Shown here piece by piece: positions 25,568-35,332 of a DNA stretch of 43,064 bases. Below the pieces are notes generated by a model that was not told the DNA's origin, ran no database searches, and worked only from the letters and a program-made list of their open reading frames with translations. The position numbers were made by a program, and so were the translations under genes. The stretch's first letter is position 1; each line of letters opens with the position of its first letter. This DNA is from Bacteriovoracaceae bacterium (GTDB lineage Bacteria > Bdellovibrionota > Bacteriovoracia > Bacteriovoracales > Bacteriovoracaceae): the NCBI GenBank assembly GCA_947461145.1, contig CANHJD010000003.1, positions 1-43,064 on the forward strand, given 5' to 3'.

Positions 25568-26824
25568 ATGAAGATTGGATTACTCATCATTGGAAATGAA
25601 ATTCTTGATGGCAAAATTAACGATGCCAATACGAAACAACTTTCGATTTTTTTAAATTCTCTTAACCTTGAACTTTTTACCACTCTCACAGTAAGGGATG
25701 AACAACAGCTTATTCATCTTGGGCTAGATAGTCTTTTTTCTCAATGTGATGTTGTTGTAACTTCGGGTGGACTTGGTCCAACGAAAGATGATGTAACAAA
25801 GGAATCAATCGCCTCTTTCCTTGGCAGAAAAGTCTTTTTTTCAAACTCATCTTTCGAAGTTGCTCAAAAAAACTACCTGCGTTTTAATCGCCCCTTCCCT
25901 GGACAAGATCATGGGTATTGTTTTTTGCCAGAAGGTTTTACGGCCCTAGAAAATTCAACTGGCTTTGCTCCCGGACTGTTCACGGAGAACTCAGGCAAAT
26001 TTCTACTTTGTGGACCGGGAGTGCCAAAAGAATTTAAAAGTTTACTAGAGGATCATTTTGTAAATTTTATTAAAAATAAATTTCCCCCATCATCTGAACT
26101 TATTGAGAGCATTACAGTAAGAACAAAAAAAGTGCCTGAAGAAAAAATTTTCGGAGAAGTGGACAATACATTGTGGGATAAGCTTGCTCAGTTTGGATCT
26201 GTCAGCTCGCTTCCAACAACAATGGGTGTTGACATTGGAGTCAAGATTAAAGCCTCCGAAAAAAATGAGCTTGAAGAAAAGAAAAAGAAAGTCCTTACTA
26301 TTTTTTCGAGCTCTCCTATTGCTCAACACATTTGGCAGATTGGAACTCTTTCAATAGAAGAATATATCGTTAAAATGGCAAACTTAAAAAATAAGACATA
26401 TGGATTTGCCGAATCATGTACAGGCGGTCTTTGCTCTCATCGAATTACCAACATTTCTGGTTGCAGTCAGACTTTTTATGGCTCTGTTATTTGTTATGAT
26501 GAATCAGTGAAGGAAGGCATCTTAGGAGTTAATAAATCGACCCTCAAAAATTTTGGTGCTGTTAGTTTAAAAACCGCTGAAGAAATGTCACTTGGTCTTT
26601 CTAAGGCCTTAAATGTAGACATAGCAATTGCGATTACAGGCCTTGCAGGACCGGGGGGAGGCTCAGAAGAAAAACCTGTTGGAACCTTCTGCCTTGGAAT
26701 CACTTCAATGGGTAAAACCTCATCACAAATACTCCAAATGCATGGGGATAGAGAGCAGTTAAAACTTCGCTTCTCACAAGGCGCTTTATTTCTATTACTC
26801 GAAGAACTGGAAAGATATTCCTAA
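25568..26824 (+). CDS. cinA: CinA family protein (nucleotide pyrophosphatase plus NMN deamidase domains)
   Basis: 418 residues. An N-terminal MoaB/MogA-like domain (LIIGNEILDGKINDANT at 6-22 and TSGGLGPTKDD at 65-75) is joined to a C-terminal PncC-type domain with AESCTGG at 281-287, where Ser283 is the likely nucleophile, and ITGLAGPGGG. Two-domain CinA hydrolyses ADP-ribose-like nucleotides and deamidates NMN in NAD recycling. GAGG stands five bases before the ATG. Despite the historical name, no recA or competence gene is adjacent. Confidence 0.93.
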   Translation: MKIGLLIIGNEILDGKINDANTKQLSIFLNSLNLELFTTLTVRDEQQLIHLGLDSLFSQCDVVVTSGGLGPTKDDVTKESIASFLGRKVFFSNSSFEVAQKNYLRFNRPFPGQDHGYCFLPEGFTALENSTGFAPGLFTENSGKFLLCGPGVPKEFKSLLEDHFVNFIKNKFPPSSELIESITVRTKKVPEEKIFGEVDNTLWDKLAQFGSVSSLPTTMGVDIGVKIKASEKNELEEKKKKVLTIFSSSPIAQHIWQIGTLSIEEYIVKMANLKNKTYGFAESCTGGLCSHRITNISGCSQTFYGSVICYDESVKEGILGVNKSTLKNFGAVSLKTAEEMSLGLSKALNVDIAIAITGLAGPGGGSEEKPVGTFCLGITSMGKTSSQILQMHGDREQLKLRFSQGALFLLLEELERYS

Positions 26825-27006
26825 ATCTGACTAATTTCCTAGGCAGTATGTGCTTATCATTATCTTTCATATGACGTTAATTCAAAGAGTTGGATTAACT
26901 GAAGACTTTCTGTCCAGTATTGCCTTGCCACAGGGTAAAATATAAATGAATAAATTAAAAAATAATGCAAAAAATTCCGATAGTTATCACAAGAGGAATA
27001 ACACGG

Positions 27007-30000
27007 ATGTTGAACTCGAAGCAAATGGGCCAGAATCAATTTAGAATATTTTCGCTAAGTTTATTAGCGATGCTCTTGATTGTATCATCATGCCTGCCTC
27101 AACAAGCCCCACAAAGTATACAAACTGGTAACAGCACTTCAACAACCAATGATCCAAGCAATAACTCTTATTCAGAACCATCATTTCCCCTTGCTGGAAT
27201 CTTTGTTCAAGATGGGCTAAATCAATCAGCGAATTATTTTTCGCTTCCGCTAAACTTTTCTGACTCGTTTTTAATCAGAGGAAACTCCCTATCGAAATAT
27301 TTGAGATCATTGCCAAATACAACAAAGTTCTGTTTAGTTGGGAAGTACAACTTTACTTCTGGAGTAGATAAATTTTTAATTTTGTCTGGAAAGCCAAAGT
27401 CATACACTGACCTTGTCAACAAAACATCTGAATACTATTTGCAAGTTGAGCCTTCAAATCATCAGGCAAATATGAACGACTGCCTGACACTTACGAGTAA
27501 TCTTTTTTCTGGATCAAACTCTCCAACGGCCTACTTTAATCTGACTCAACTTTGTGCGACTTGTAATTCGTCAGTAACCTCCGAGGGACTAAAACTCTAT
27601 TTTCCAAATGGGGAAAATGTTCCAACTTTAAATCTTTCCTCATTGGCCCTCACAATATCAGGAACAACTTCATCAGAAGTAAATACTTGCACAGAATCGA
27701 CTAGTTGCCAGACAAGAGGATATAACTGCTGCCTTGAAGGCCAATGCGTGAATGATGGTGCCGAAAGACCAGGAGCAAGTTTATTGTCTGGCTATTCTGA
27801 GGCGAAAGCCGATGTGGAATCAAATCCTGAACGTTTTGTTCTTTACCCACAATTCTACTTCGTTTGTAACAACCGTCCAGAGGTTAATGGCTCCGATAAT
27901 ACGCCTCAAACGGGCGATCCGAACTACCAGGCCAGTATTCGCCTTATGGAACTAACTCAACTTTATCAGTGTCTAAATAAAGTCGATGGTGAGTTTTCAT
28001 ATTGCACACTTAAATTTGGCAATGCTTCTCTGAAGGTCGCCTCGGGATCTCCTTTCTCGACTTCTGAGAATGGGATCTTTGACGATATAAATTTTCAAAC
28101 ACTCAACCCAAATTTTGCATCGGGTGATTATGCAAATAATATTGTAAAAATATTTTATGCTGGCCAAGTTCTCTTTGAAGCTAATAAAACACCCCTAAGT
28201 TCGAGTGATGGCTCCTTTACATCAGTTGGTAACGATAACCTCACAAGTGCACAAAGTGTCAAAATTATCAAACCACGACCAGCTAATTCTCAGGACGATA
28301 ATCTATATCTTACTTACAAAATAGATGGCAGTTGTGAAAAACTTGGTTCGAGTTTAGCAAGATGTACTAAAACATATATCCACAATTCATCAGATACAAC
28401 TAGTACCTCTTACCATAATAGTTCAAAAATTTATTACCTACCAACTTATGCAGATTCATCATTGTCAGCAAACATTATAGTTAAAATTTCGGGAGTGATT
28501 ATTCCAGAAGAAGCGACAACTTGGTCGAAGTCCACTTCACTTCCAGGAATCATTTTTAGTGCAAGCTATCCTCTTTATCAAAATCAAACGATCGAAATTA
28601 CTTATTATGTGAACTCCGCCCCTTCGGTGGCAGCTCTTTTAGCTTCTCGTGCGGCTGCACAGTCCGTAGTAAATTCAATGTGCATTTGTGCTTCAAATGC
28701 AAAATGTAACTTAAAGCCACTTTTGAATTCAGAGGAAGAATTAATTAATTATGAGTGTGTACAGTCTTCGACTATATCAACCGAGCCTCCGGCCAATCAA
28801 TCAGTCTTCGTTTCAAACAAAAATATCCCTCATCGTTATTATGATGTGAATGGGGTTAGTTATGATGAAGACTATTCCACTGCCCTCAATCAAGAAGGCA
28901 CAGCTTTCAGTTACCAAAATAACGACAAATTAAAACCTAGCAATCTAGACTCTTACACCGGTTATACTGGTTTTAATGAAATTTACGGCTCCTTCTCTAA
29001 GACGAATCCTGGAGCTGCCAGACCTGCAAAAATGATAAGGGTAAAAAAAGACAAGATTTACGATCTTTTCACAAATAGTGGGATCTTTCAAACTTGCCTC
29101 ACTTGTGGTTCAGATTATTACTCATCTCTTCAATATGTTTTTCCTCAAAGCCTAAACTCTATTGGAGGTGGCTATTCTCCAGATAATTTTAATTCATCAC
29201 GAACTAAAAATAATGGAAGCTATCGCTCTGATGACTTGTTATTTGGCCGGGCCTGCTTCATTCCCGCAACAATGATTCCGTGGACTCATACCGCAGCTCT
29301 ATCAGTAAAAGATCAAAGGACAAAAAGACTTGCTGGTCAGCACTTTCTTTTTGCAAATGGATACAACAAAGACTGGTATGGCTTTGATTATGGTTCACTT
29401 ATTGGTTCATTCGATGGGATCACTTGGTTTTCAATAGGAAACATGCGAAGAATTAAGGCTACATCAAACAAACTTTACCTCGCTGTGAATGCATATTTTG
29501 GCGACTTGAATAGTGAGAACAATTTCAACGTTACGATTTCTGAATCCACTATTTATTCTCCTCCAATGCCGGACCATGACTCTGAGACTTCAGGCGCAGA
29601 ATGCCAAAAATCTCATTTTTGCTCAACAGATAATGATTGTTTCAGACAAGTTGGATATGATTATACTTGTCAAAATATCGGAACGATCACCTCCAGTTGG
29701 CCTATTACAGATGCAAATGGCACTGAAATTATAGGAACGACTTCAAAGTCTCTTGCCTCCATACTCGGAGGCACAAATGGCCAATCTAAAAGATGTGTTT
29801 ACAGAGGACGAGGAGCTCCTTGCCACTCAGACCTCACGTCTATTAACACAACATTTAATTCTTCCTCTTTAACTGGTGTCCTAGCTTGCTCAACCAATAG
29901 TATGTGTCAGCAAGTAAGCTCTGGAACAACAAACCGGTTTAATGACAGAATTGCTCGTTTTGCCAACACTCCTATTGCTCAAAATATTGCAACGACTAGT

Positions 30001-31944
30001 TTAACAGACACACATGGTCTGGGCGCCAGAATTCTAGGAAGACCCTTTGATTTTTATGGCACTAAAACAATTCCTACTGCTTCTACTTACTCTTTAACTG
30101 CCAATAATGTTGGTGGAATTTGTATCCCCGGCAAAAACATTAGTAGTTCAACTAAAACCTATGACCTCAATTCACAGGCACCATTGAGTCGTATTGACAG
30201 CTCTGACAGAATACTTGGCATAGGAACGACATTGTCTGGTCTTCAAAGTCCAAAATATCTTAACTCATGCCCCGCTACAGACTCAATTGGGGTGTCTATT
30301 CAGCAATATGATCTGAACCTTGGGGATCCACTTACTATAAATACTTTAACTGCTGCGCAAAATCTTTCATCAAATCTCCTTAATATACCTTCATTAATTT
30401 CACAAAACATATTCAGCTCAACAAATAATTCTCAAATTACCTCCATTGGCTACCAGAGAAATACATGCCTAAGAGCCGCTGGGGCATCGTGTTTTTCAGA
30501 CATGGACTGTGCCCCCTCAGAATTTATTGCTAATAAAGTGAAAAATGTCGATCTAACAGGTATTCTAAATATAGCTGAACAACAATTCTGGAAAGAAGAA
30601 CTCATCTGTGGCAACCCAGAATTTAAATATGTTCAAAGTGGTGTCTTAAACTCTACAAACTTTGATATTAAAAATAATACCTGTTGCAGAGATTTTGGTA
30701 AAAACTTTTCTGTGTTTACGGAGACAAGTACTTCTGATTATCAATGGTGTGATCAGTCGACATCTTCCATAAAAGTTGCAGGTCTAAACTCAAACATCAA
30801 TTCCTATAATAGATACTCAAGAGTGCATACTGCCTTCGATAAGATGACATGTGACACAGGACAAGTTACTTCAACGAAGAGTTTTGCATTATCACTAACA
30901 GCTACTTCCAATATTCAGCGATATATTCAACAACAAACTCAGTACAAAACTCTTGATACAGTTAATTCACGCACCTGTTGCACCAAGAACTGGGTACGTA
31001 ACTTCCACTCACAAAACGGCGGCGGTCACACCTGGAGTGCGAGCAAGCTCCAAACAATCGATAAGAAATATTTCGTAAGTCTAAACTGGGTTGAGAACTA
31101 TTTAGGCTCTGATAACGCTATTCATTACTATTGCGAGTCAACAGGCTACAATAATCAAACTTGCGAAATCAGAGATTTTACAAATGCTGACGTCGATCTC
31201 TATTTAAAATTCTTTGGTGGCCTTGAATTAACTGGGATTCCTCAGTCTGCACTCATCTCACAGGATCAAGTTTTTAAACGCAACAATGGAGTAGATGGAA
31301 GTGCTCCTTTGGTTAATGAACCTGTTGATGGAACATTTAATAACACAGTTACTCAAGATTATGAAAATAGCTCAGGAAAAAAACTCTATTCAGGCTCAAA
31401 CTACAGCGCCCTCCAAAGCCAGCTCAAGAAAGTTTTCTCTGAAGATGATTTTAGCTGTTGCATTCCTTCCGGAAAACAAGTTCCAGATACCACTAAAGCT
31501 GAGCAATGCTGCACAGGTTACCTAGGAAATACTGGATCTCAAACAGTCCTTAGATGTTGCATGCCAGATTTTACAGACCTAACAGTCTATTTAAGCAGAT
31601 ACGTTTCATCTGAAGGCCGAGGGCTACCAGACTCCGCATATGATCCAGATACTGGTTATATTAAGGATCCAGCAATTGTCAAAATGATTGCAGCACAAAA
31701 AAATCTCTGCTGCTCAGGCGAAGTAATGACAGGTGTTGCGATTAGAAGACTTTATATTCCAATAGAAGGCGATGTATTTGTGCCAGATCCAAGTGCAGCC
31801 ACTCGGCGTTTCGTTTATCTCGACTCAGCTGTGGATAATAACTCCAGTGTTGGTCCAATAGGTCAACTTTATGATAAAGGTCTAAGATGGAACAACCACC
31901 TCTACTGCGTACCAAAAGGACTTACTGTTCCCGCAGAACTTTAG
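27007..31944 (+). CDS. Very large cysteine-rich lipoprotein, unknown function
   Basis: 1645 residues from the ATG at 27007, which has AGAGGA nine bases upstream; an ATG at 26965 would add 14 residues without such a site. A lipoprotein signal ends at LLIVSSC (lipidated Cys29). The mature protein is Ser/Thr/Asn-rich with roughly fifty cysteines, including at least seven Cys-Cys pairs (YNCCLEG, NTCCRD, RTCCTKN, FSCCIPSG, EQCCTGYL, VLRCCMPD, NLCCSG) and repeated CxxDxDC-like knots (FCSTDNDC, SCFSDMDC). This points to a disulfide-bonded, extracytoplasmic multi-module protein. No domain is recognised, and an adhesive or structural surface role is only inference. It ends three bases before the convergent uppP gene. 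Confidence 0.82.
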   Translation: MLNSKQMGQNQFRIFSLSLLAMLLIVSSCLPQQAPQSIQTGNSTSTTNDPSNNSYSEPSFPLAGIFVQDGLNQSANYFSLPLNFSDSFLIRGNSLSKYLRSLPNTTKFCLVGKYNFTSGVDKFLILSGKPKSYTDLVNKTSEYYLQVEPSNHQANMNDCLTLTSNLFSGSNSPTAYFNLTQLCATCNSSVTSEGLKLYFPNGENVPTLNLSSLALTISGTTSSEVNTCTESTSCQTRGYNCCLEGQCVNDGAERPGASLLSGYSEAKADVESNPERFVLYPQFYFVCNNRPEVNGSDNTPQTGDPNYQASIRLMELTQLYQCLNKVDGEFSYCTLKFGNASLKVASGSPFSTSENGIFDDINFQTLNPNFASGDYANNIVKIFYAGQVLFEANKTPLSSSDGSFTSVGNDNLTSAQSVKIIKPRPANSQDDNLYLTYKIDGSCEKLGSSLARCTKTYIHNSSDTTSTSYHNSSKIYYLPTYADSSLSANIIVKISGVIIPEEATTWSKSTSLPGIIFSASYPLYQNQTIEITYYVNSAPSVAALLASRAAAQSVVNSMCICASNAKCNLKPLLNSEEELINYECVQSSTISTEPPANQSVFVSNKNIPHRYYDVNGVSYDEDYSTALNQEGTAFSYQNNDKLKPSNLDSYTGYTGFNEIYGSFSKTNPGAARPAKMIRVKKDKIYDLFTNSGIFQTCLTCGSDYYSSLQYVFPQSLNSIGGGYSPDNFNSSRTKNNGSYRSDDLLFGRACFIPATMIPWTHTAALSVKDQRTKRLAGQHFLFANGYNKDWYGFDYGSLIGSFDGITWFSIGNMRRIKATSNKLYLAVNAYFGDLNSENNFNVTISESTIYSPPMPDHDSETSGAECQKSHFCSTDNDCFRQVGYDYTCQNIGTITSSWPITDANGTEIIGTTSKSLASILGGTNGQSKRCVYRGRGAPCHSDLTSINTTFNSSSLTGVLACSTNSMCQQVSSGTTNRFNDRIARFANTPIAQNIATTSLTDTHGLGARILGRPFDFYGTKTIPTASTYSLTANNVGGICIPGKNISSSTKTYDLNSQAPLSRIDSSDRILGIGTTLSGLQSPKYLNSCPATDSIGVSIQQYDLNLGDPLTINTLTAAQNLSSNLLNIPSLISQNIFSSTNNSQITSIGYQRNTCLRAAGASCFSDMDCAPSEFIANKVKNVDLTGILNIAEQQFWKEELICGNPEFKYVQSGVLNSTNFDIKNNTCCRDFGKNFSVFTETSTSDYQWCDQSTSSIKVAGLNSNINSYNRYSRVHTAFDKMTCDTGQVTSTKSFALSLTATSNIQRYIQQQTQYKTLDTVNSRTCCTKNWVRNFHSQNGGGHTWSASKLQTIDKKYFVSLNWVENYLGSDNAIHYYCESTGYNNQTCEIRDFTNADVDLYLKFFGGLELTGIPQSALISQDQVFKRNNGVDGSAPLVNEPVDGTFNNTVTQDYENSSGKKLYSGSNYSALQSQLKKVFSEDDFSCCIPSGKQVPDTTKAEQCCTGYLGNTGSQTVLRCCMPDFTDLTVYLSRYVSSEGRGLPDSAYDPDTGYIKDPAIVKMIAAQKNLCCSGEVMTGVAIRRLYIPIEGDVFVPDPSAATRRFVYLDSAVDNNSSVGPIGQLYDKGLRWNNHLYCVPKGLTVPAEL

Positions 31945-31947
31945 AAC

Positions 31948-32760
31948 CTAAAACTTAAGTAGTACAATCATAACAATTGCAACTAACCACCTATAGAAAG
32001 CAAAGTACTTGAGATTGATACTACCAATTAATTTCATAAAGAAATGGATGGTAAGAAAGCCTACAAGAAAAGATGTTAAAACTCCCAATAAAAGAACCAT
32101 CACTTTCTCATTTGGGGCATTCATTAAATCTGGCAGCTCCTTTGCAATCCCAGCAAGGATAATAGGAAGTGACATCAAAAATGAGAACGACCCTGCTTCT
32201 TTTCTTTTCATTCCAAGTAAAAGTGCAGCCGTGAGGGTGATACCAGAGCGACTAACGCCAGGAAAAATTGCAATTGCCTGTGCAGCTCCAATAATTATTG
32301 CAAGCTTCCATTGCATGCCCTTTTCCATTGCAAAATCAGTTAATACCATCTTTTTATTTTTGTGATCGGCAAACCACAAAAGGCTGCCAAAAAAGGAAAG
32401 ATTAAAAATAATGATCCAAGGATCTCTTGCCATCTTAGAAATTGGCATAAGTAATAAAATAAAAACAACACTAACAACTGTAGAAAGTATAAAATTCCTT
32501 GAAAACCACTGTGAAGATGTCCCTCCGCTAATAGAGATAAGTGAAGGAGTTAAAGTCTTCACATAGATTAGGATCTCTTTCCTGAAATACACTAAAACCG
32601 CAAGAGCAGTTCCAAGATGCATCATCAAATCAAACACAACTCCAGGGTCCTGAATATGCATCACATGGGGAAGAAGTGCCAAATGGCCCGAGCTACTAAC
32701 TGGAAGGAATTCAGAAAATCCCTGAATCGCCCCATATATAATTGCATCAATTGAATTCAT
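31948..32760 (-). CDS. uppP: Undecaprenyl-diphosphatase
   Basis: 270 residues, normal length, all hydrophobic helices. It dephosphorylates undecaprenyl pyrophosphate to recycle the lipid carrier for peptidoglycan and other cell-surface polymers. The two signature blocks are present: QGFSEFLPVSSSGHL at 13-27 (Glu17) and PGVSRSG at about 167-173 (Arg171). AAGG lies five bases before the ATG. It is 24 bases downstream of the FHA-RDD gene on the same strand and may be cotranscribed with it. Confidence 0.94.
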   Translation of the reverse strand: MNSIDAIIYGAIQGFSEFLPVSSSGHLALLPHVMHIQDPGVVFDLMMHLGTALAVLVYFRKEILIYVKTLTPSLISISGGTSSQWFSRNFILSTVVSVVFILLLMPISKMARDPWIIIFNLSFFGSLLWFADHKNKKMVLTDFAMEKGMQWKLAIIIGAAQAIAIFPGVSRSGITLTAALLLGMKRKEAGSFSFLMSLPIILAGIAKELPDLMNAPNEKVMVLLLGVLTSFLVGFLTIHFFMKLIGSINLKYFAFYRWLVAIVMIVLLKF

Positions 32761-32784
32761 AAATACCTTAAAATTAGTTAGATG

Positions 32785-35118
32785 CTAAATTGAAAAATAG
32801 TCCCTATTATTATTTTCAAAAGCCTCTTTTAATTCCTGAAAATTTTGAAAAAGTCTTAAACGACTATCTTCTTCCTGATTTACAGGCTCTGCGACTTCTG
32901 TATCCGAAACTTTCTTGTTTTTTTCTTTATTGTAATTTTCTTTCATTTTTTCCATGATAAGAAAAATTGATTTCAGAGATTTCTCCCAAAGCTTCATTTC
33001 AACTGGATCGGATTTTTTTAAAACTTCGGCTGATTTTTCAAAGTAATAACCATATAAAGCCTTTGCCTTATTATCTGTTAATATTTGTTTTTTCAAATCC
33101 AAAGAAGAGAAAAAATCGAGGACTTGAAACGACCCTAATACTTCTTCATTCGTTGATTCTTTTCTATAATCAAACCAATCAGTTTCACTCAGTACAAATT
33201 TATAGAGACTGTTCTTCACATGCCCTAATTTCTCTTTTTTATCAAATTCAGCTTTAATAAGCCGCCCCTCCCCCATAATTAGTGGCAAGATTAAATCAAA
33301 TGGCTTTTGGCGAATATATGAAATCTTCAAGAAATAGGCATTCCCAACCTTGAAAAATTGAATTTCACTAAAATCTTTAAATTCAATTAATTCTAAAAAA
33401 GATGATCTATAATCCATTAAACTTTTAAGAAAAGGTGTGTAACTTTCCATGTAATCGAAAGCATTATCCGGGCTTAATTCAAAACATAGTTTGGTAAAGC
33501 TGACAAATTGATCTGCAAACTTTTGATTGGCCTTATCATCATTTTTCGTTTTAAACGCAGGGTTTAAGGACTCTGTTGAATAAACAAAATTGTAAAGGGC
33601 AGGAAACTTATCATAGAGGAAGAAATTACCTTTTAATCCAATCCCGATTAGCTCTCTAAGATCAAACGTCTTAAAGAGTTCCACTTCAACTTCTCTCTGT
33701 AAGTCTTTAAGATAAAAATCGATTGATGGCCGATAAGACATTCTCTTCTTTTGTTCTGAAAATTTAAAAAGAGGAATCATAGAGACAGCATTCGGATCAT
33801 AAATAATTCGAACTTTTAGAAACTTCGAAGATTCTTCATTTTTTATAATTTGTTGTTCATTATTTTTCTCTACAAGCCTTACTCTTTTTTCCAATTTAGC
33901 ATTTACGAGTATTGGTTCCGGAAGCTCCATCCCCTGAATCAGTGGAGATAGAAGTGCTGCAGATATGACTAGAGGGAGATATAATAGCACCCCTAAAATT
34001 GCCAAAAACTTGGATGACAAGTAGGTATGTGTAAAAGTCATAAATTCTTTAAAAGTTCTTCTGGATACAATGGACGAAATATCAAAAATAATTAAAGGGC
34101 CTGTAATAACCCCAATCAACACTCTCAGGAAACCGCCTAATCTTTTCCAAATCATATTGCCTTGTGATCTTACTCCAAGAGCAGCCTCTGAAATAGAAAC
34201 TCCTAAAACCAAGGTGCTAAGAAGGCGCACTAAGACAAACAATAGAATCAACGGCCCAACATTAAGCGTGACGGTAAATAAATTGTGAAGGTCTTTTAAA
34301 ACCTCTGCTAAAAAAGGTTGCTCCGCAGTTAAGGCCGACCAAAGCCCTACCCAGTCGATTCCAAGAAGCTCACCTAGCATGACGGGGACTTCTGCAACAA
34401 AAGCTTTAAATTCATTAAACGGAGACAATATAATAAAAAGTGAATAAGCAATTAACGAATCACAACTGACAGCTATGATTCTTATAAGACTATTGGTGGC
34501 ATGGGTTGTTTGAACAGAAAAAGGGGTGCTCGTTTTTTTTCCATCTTGGTTTTTTTTCGCTTGATTTTTTTTGGATTGATCACTGCCTTCTTTCGATGTC
34601 TTTTTGTTTCTTCGAAAGATTTTTTTTAAAAAAGAAAAATGTTCTCTCTCGTTTTGTTTCTCCACGCTTATTTCTTTTACTGAAACATTTTCAACTTTTT
34701 TTGCTTGAGGTTCTTCTTCTACAACTTCTGAAGCGGAGTGAATCTTCACTTGAAGATCTCCAACCATAATTACATCAGTCTCTTCAAGAATAATCTCTCG
34801 TCCTGGCTGAATTCTTTTACCATTTATCAGAGTGCCTGTGACACTTCCATGATCTAAAACGGAGACAACATTTTCCTGAAGTTTTAAAGTGCAATGTCGA
34901 GGAGAAAGTGATGGATCCGCAACTACAATATTACCGACCTCACTTCCTATGCTAAGTTGATGGGTAAGAATGTAAGTTGGAGCTCCTTCCATGTTGCTTA
35001 GTTCGAGCACAAACTTTTTTACCCAACGAGTCCCGTCAACCATTTCGGTCAATTCATTTTTGCCATCTTTTGTTGGCACATCCTTGCGCCCAAAGAGTTT
35101 TTTGAACAACTGCTCCAT
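32785..35118 (-). CDS. FHA-domain membrane protein with RDD-like transmembrane region
   Basis: 777 residues. Residues 45-128 form an FHA phosphothreonine-binding domain (YILTHQLSIGSEVGN, LSPRHCTL, GTLINGKRI contain the usual Gly, Ser-x-x-His and Asn positions). A Lys-rich linker (about 160-197) follows. Then come four predicted membrane helices (about 210-395) with RDD-like features (ALGVRSQGN, WKRLGGFLRV, IIFDISSIVSRR), and a roughly 380-residue soluble charged C-terminal domain of unknown type. AGAGG abuts the ATG directly with no spacer; a TTG three codons later would have a nine-base spacer, so the start is uncertain. Four runs of eight A occur in the linker codons. It is divergent from the 35333 operon and upstream of uppP. 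Confidence 0.82.
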   Translation of the reverse strand: MEQLFKKLFGRKDVPTKDGKNELTEMVDGTRWVKKFVLELSNMEGAPTYILTHQLSIGSEVGNIVVADPSLSPRHCTLKLQENVVSVLDHGSVTGTLINGKRIQPGREIILEETDVIMVGDLQVKIHSASEVVEEEPQAKKVENVSVKEISVEKQNEREHFSFLKKIFRRNKKTSKEGSDQSKKNQAKKNQDGKKTSTPFSVQTTHATNSLIRIIAVSCDSLIAYSLFIILSPFNEFKAFVAEVPVMLGELLGIDWVGLWSALTAEQPFLAEVLKDLHNLFTVTLNVGPLILLFVLVRLLSTLVLGVSISEAALGVRSQGNMIWKRLGGFLRVLIGVITGPLIIFDISSIVSRRTFKEFMTFTHTYLSSKFLAILGVLLYLPLVISAALLSPLIQGMELPEPILVNAKLEKRVRLVEKNNEQQIIKNEESSKFLKVRIIYDPNAVSMIPLFKFSEQKKRMSYRPSIDFYLKDLQREVEVELFKTFDLRELIGIGLKGNFFLYDKFPALYNFVYSTESLNPAFKTKNDDKANQKFADQFVSFTKLCFELSPDNAFDYMESYTPFLKSLMDYRSSFLELIEFKDFSEIQFFKVGNAYFLKISYIRQKPFDLILPLIMGEGRLIKAEFDKKEKLGHVKNSLYKFVLSETDWFDYRKESTNEEVLGSFQVLDFFSSLDLKKQILTDNKAKALYGYYFEKSAEVLKKSDPVEMKLWEKSLKSIFLIMEKMKENYNKEKNKKVSDTEVAEPVNQEEDSRLRLFQNFQELKEAFENNNRDYFSI

Positions 35119-35140
35119 CCTCTTTAAAACTATTGAAATT

Positions 35141-35152
35141 ACTTAATTAAGT
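35141..35152. promoter_or_regulatory. 12-bp palindrome in the divergent FHA-RDD / secreted-protein gap
   Basis: ACTTAATTAAGT is a perfect palindrome, flanked by GAAA on the left and TTTC on the right, 22 bases upstream of the FHA-RDD start. It sits where a regulator could bind, but AT-rich palindromes are common by chance in this genome. I saw no convincing -35/-10 pair for either divergent gene in 35119-35332. Confidence 0.25.
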
Positions 35153-35332
35153 TTCACGTTTTTTCTCCAAAATGCCAAGCGTCTCAATTACTTGAGCGTT
35201 TCCCTAGGTCGCAGGCTGTGGAGAGCATAGAATTAATCGAACTCGATAAAAGCTTATTTGATTTTTTGGCTTAAAAGTTTTGTGTAAAATGCCGAAAATA
35301 CAAGTAGATACAGTTTATTACAAAGGTGCCTT

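Noticed and set aside
32785-35118. Assignment of the FHA membrane protein as a gliding-motility GltG homologue
   Set aside because: The only shared trait is an FHA domain with a membrane segment; neighbouring Glt genes are absent and the RDD-like region does not fit.
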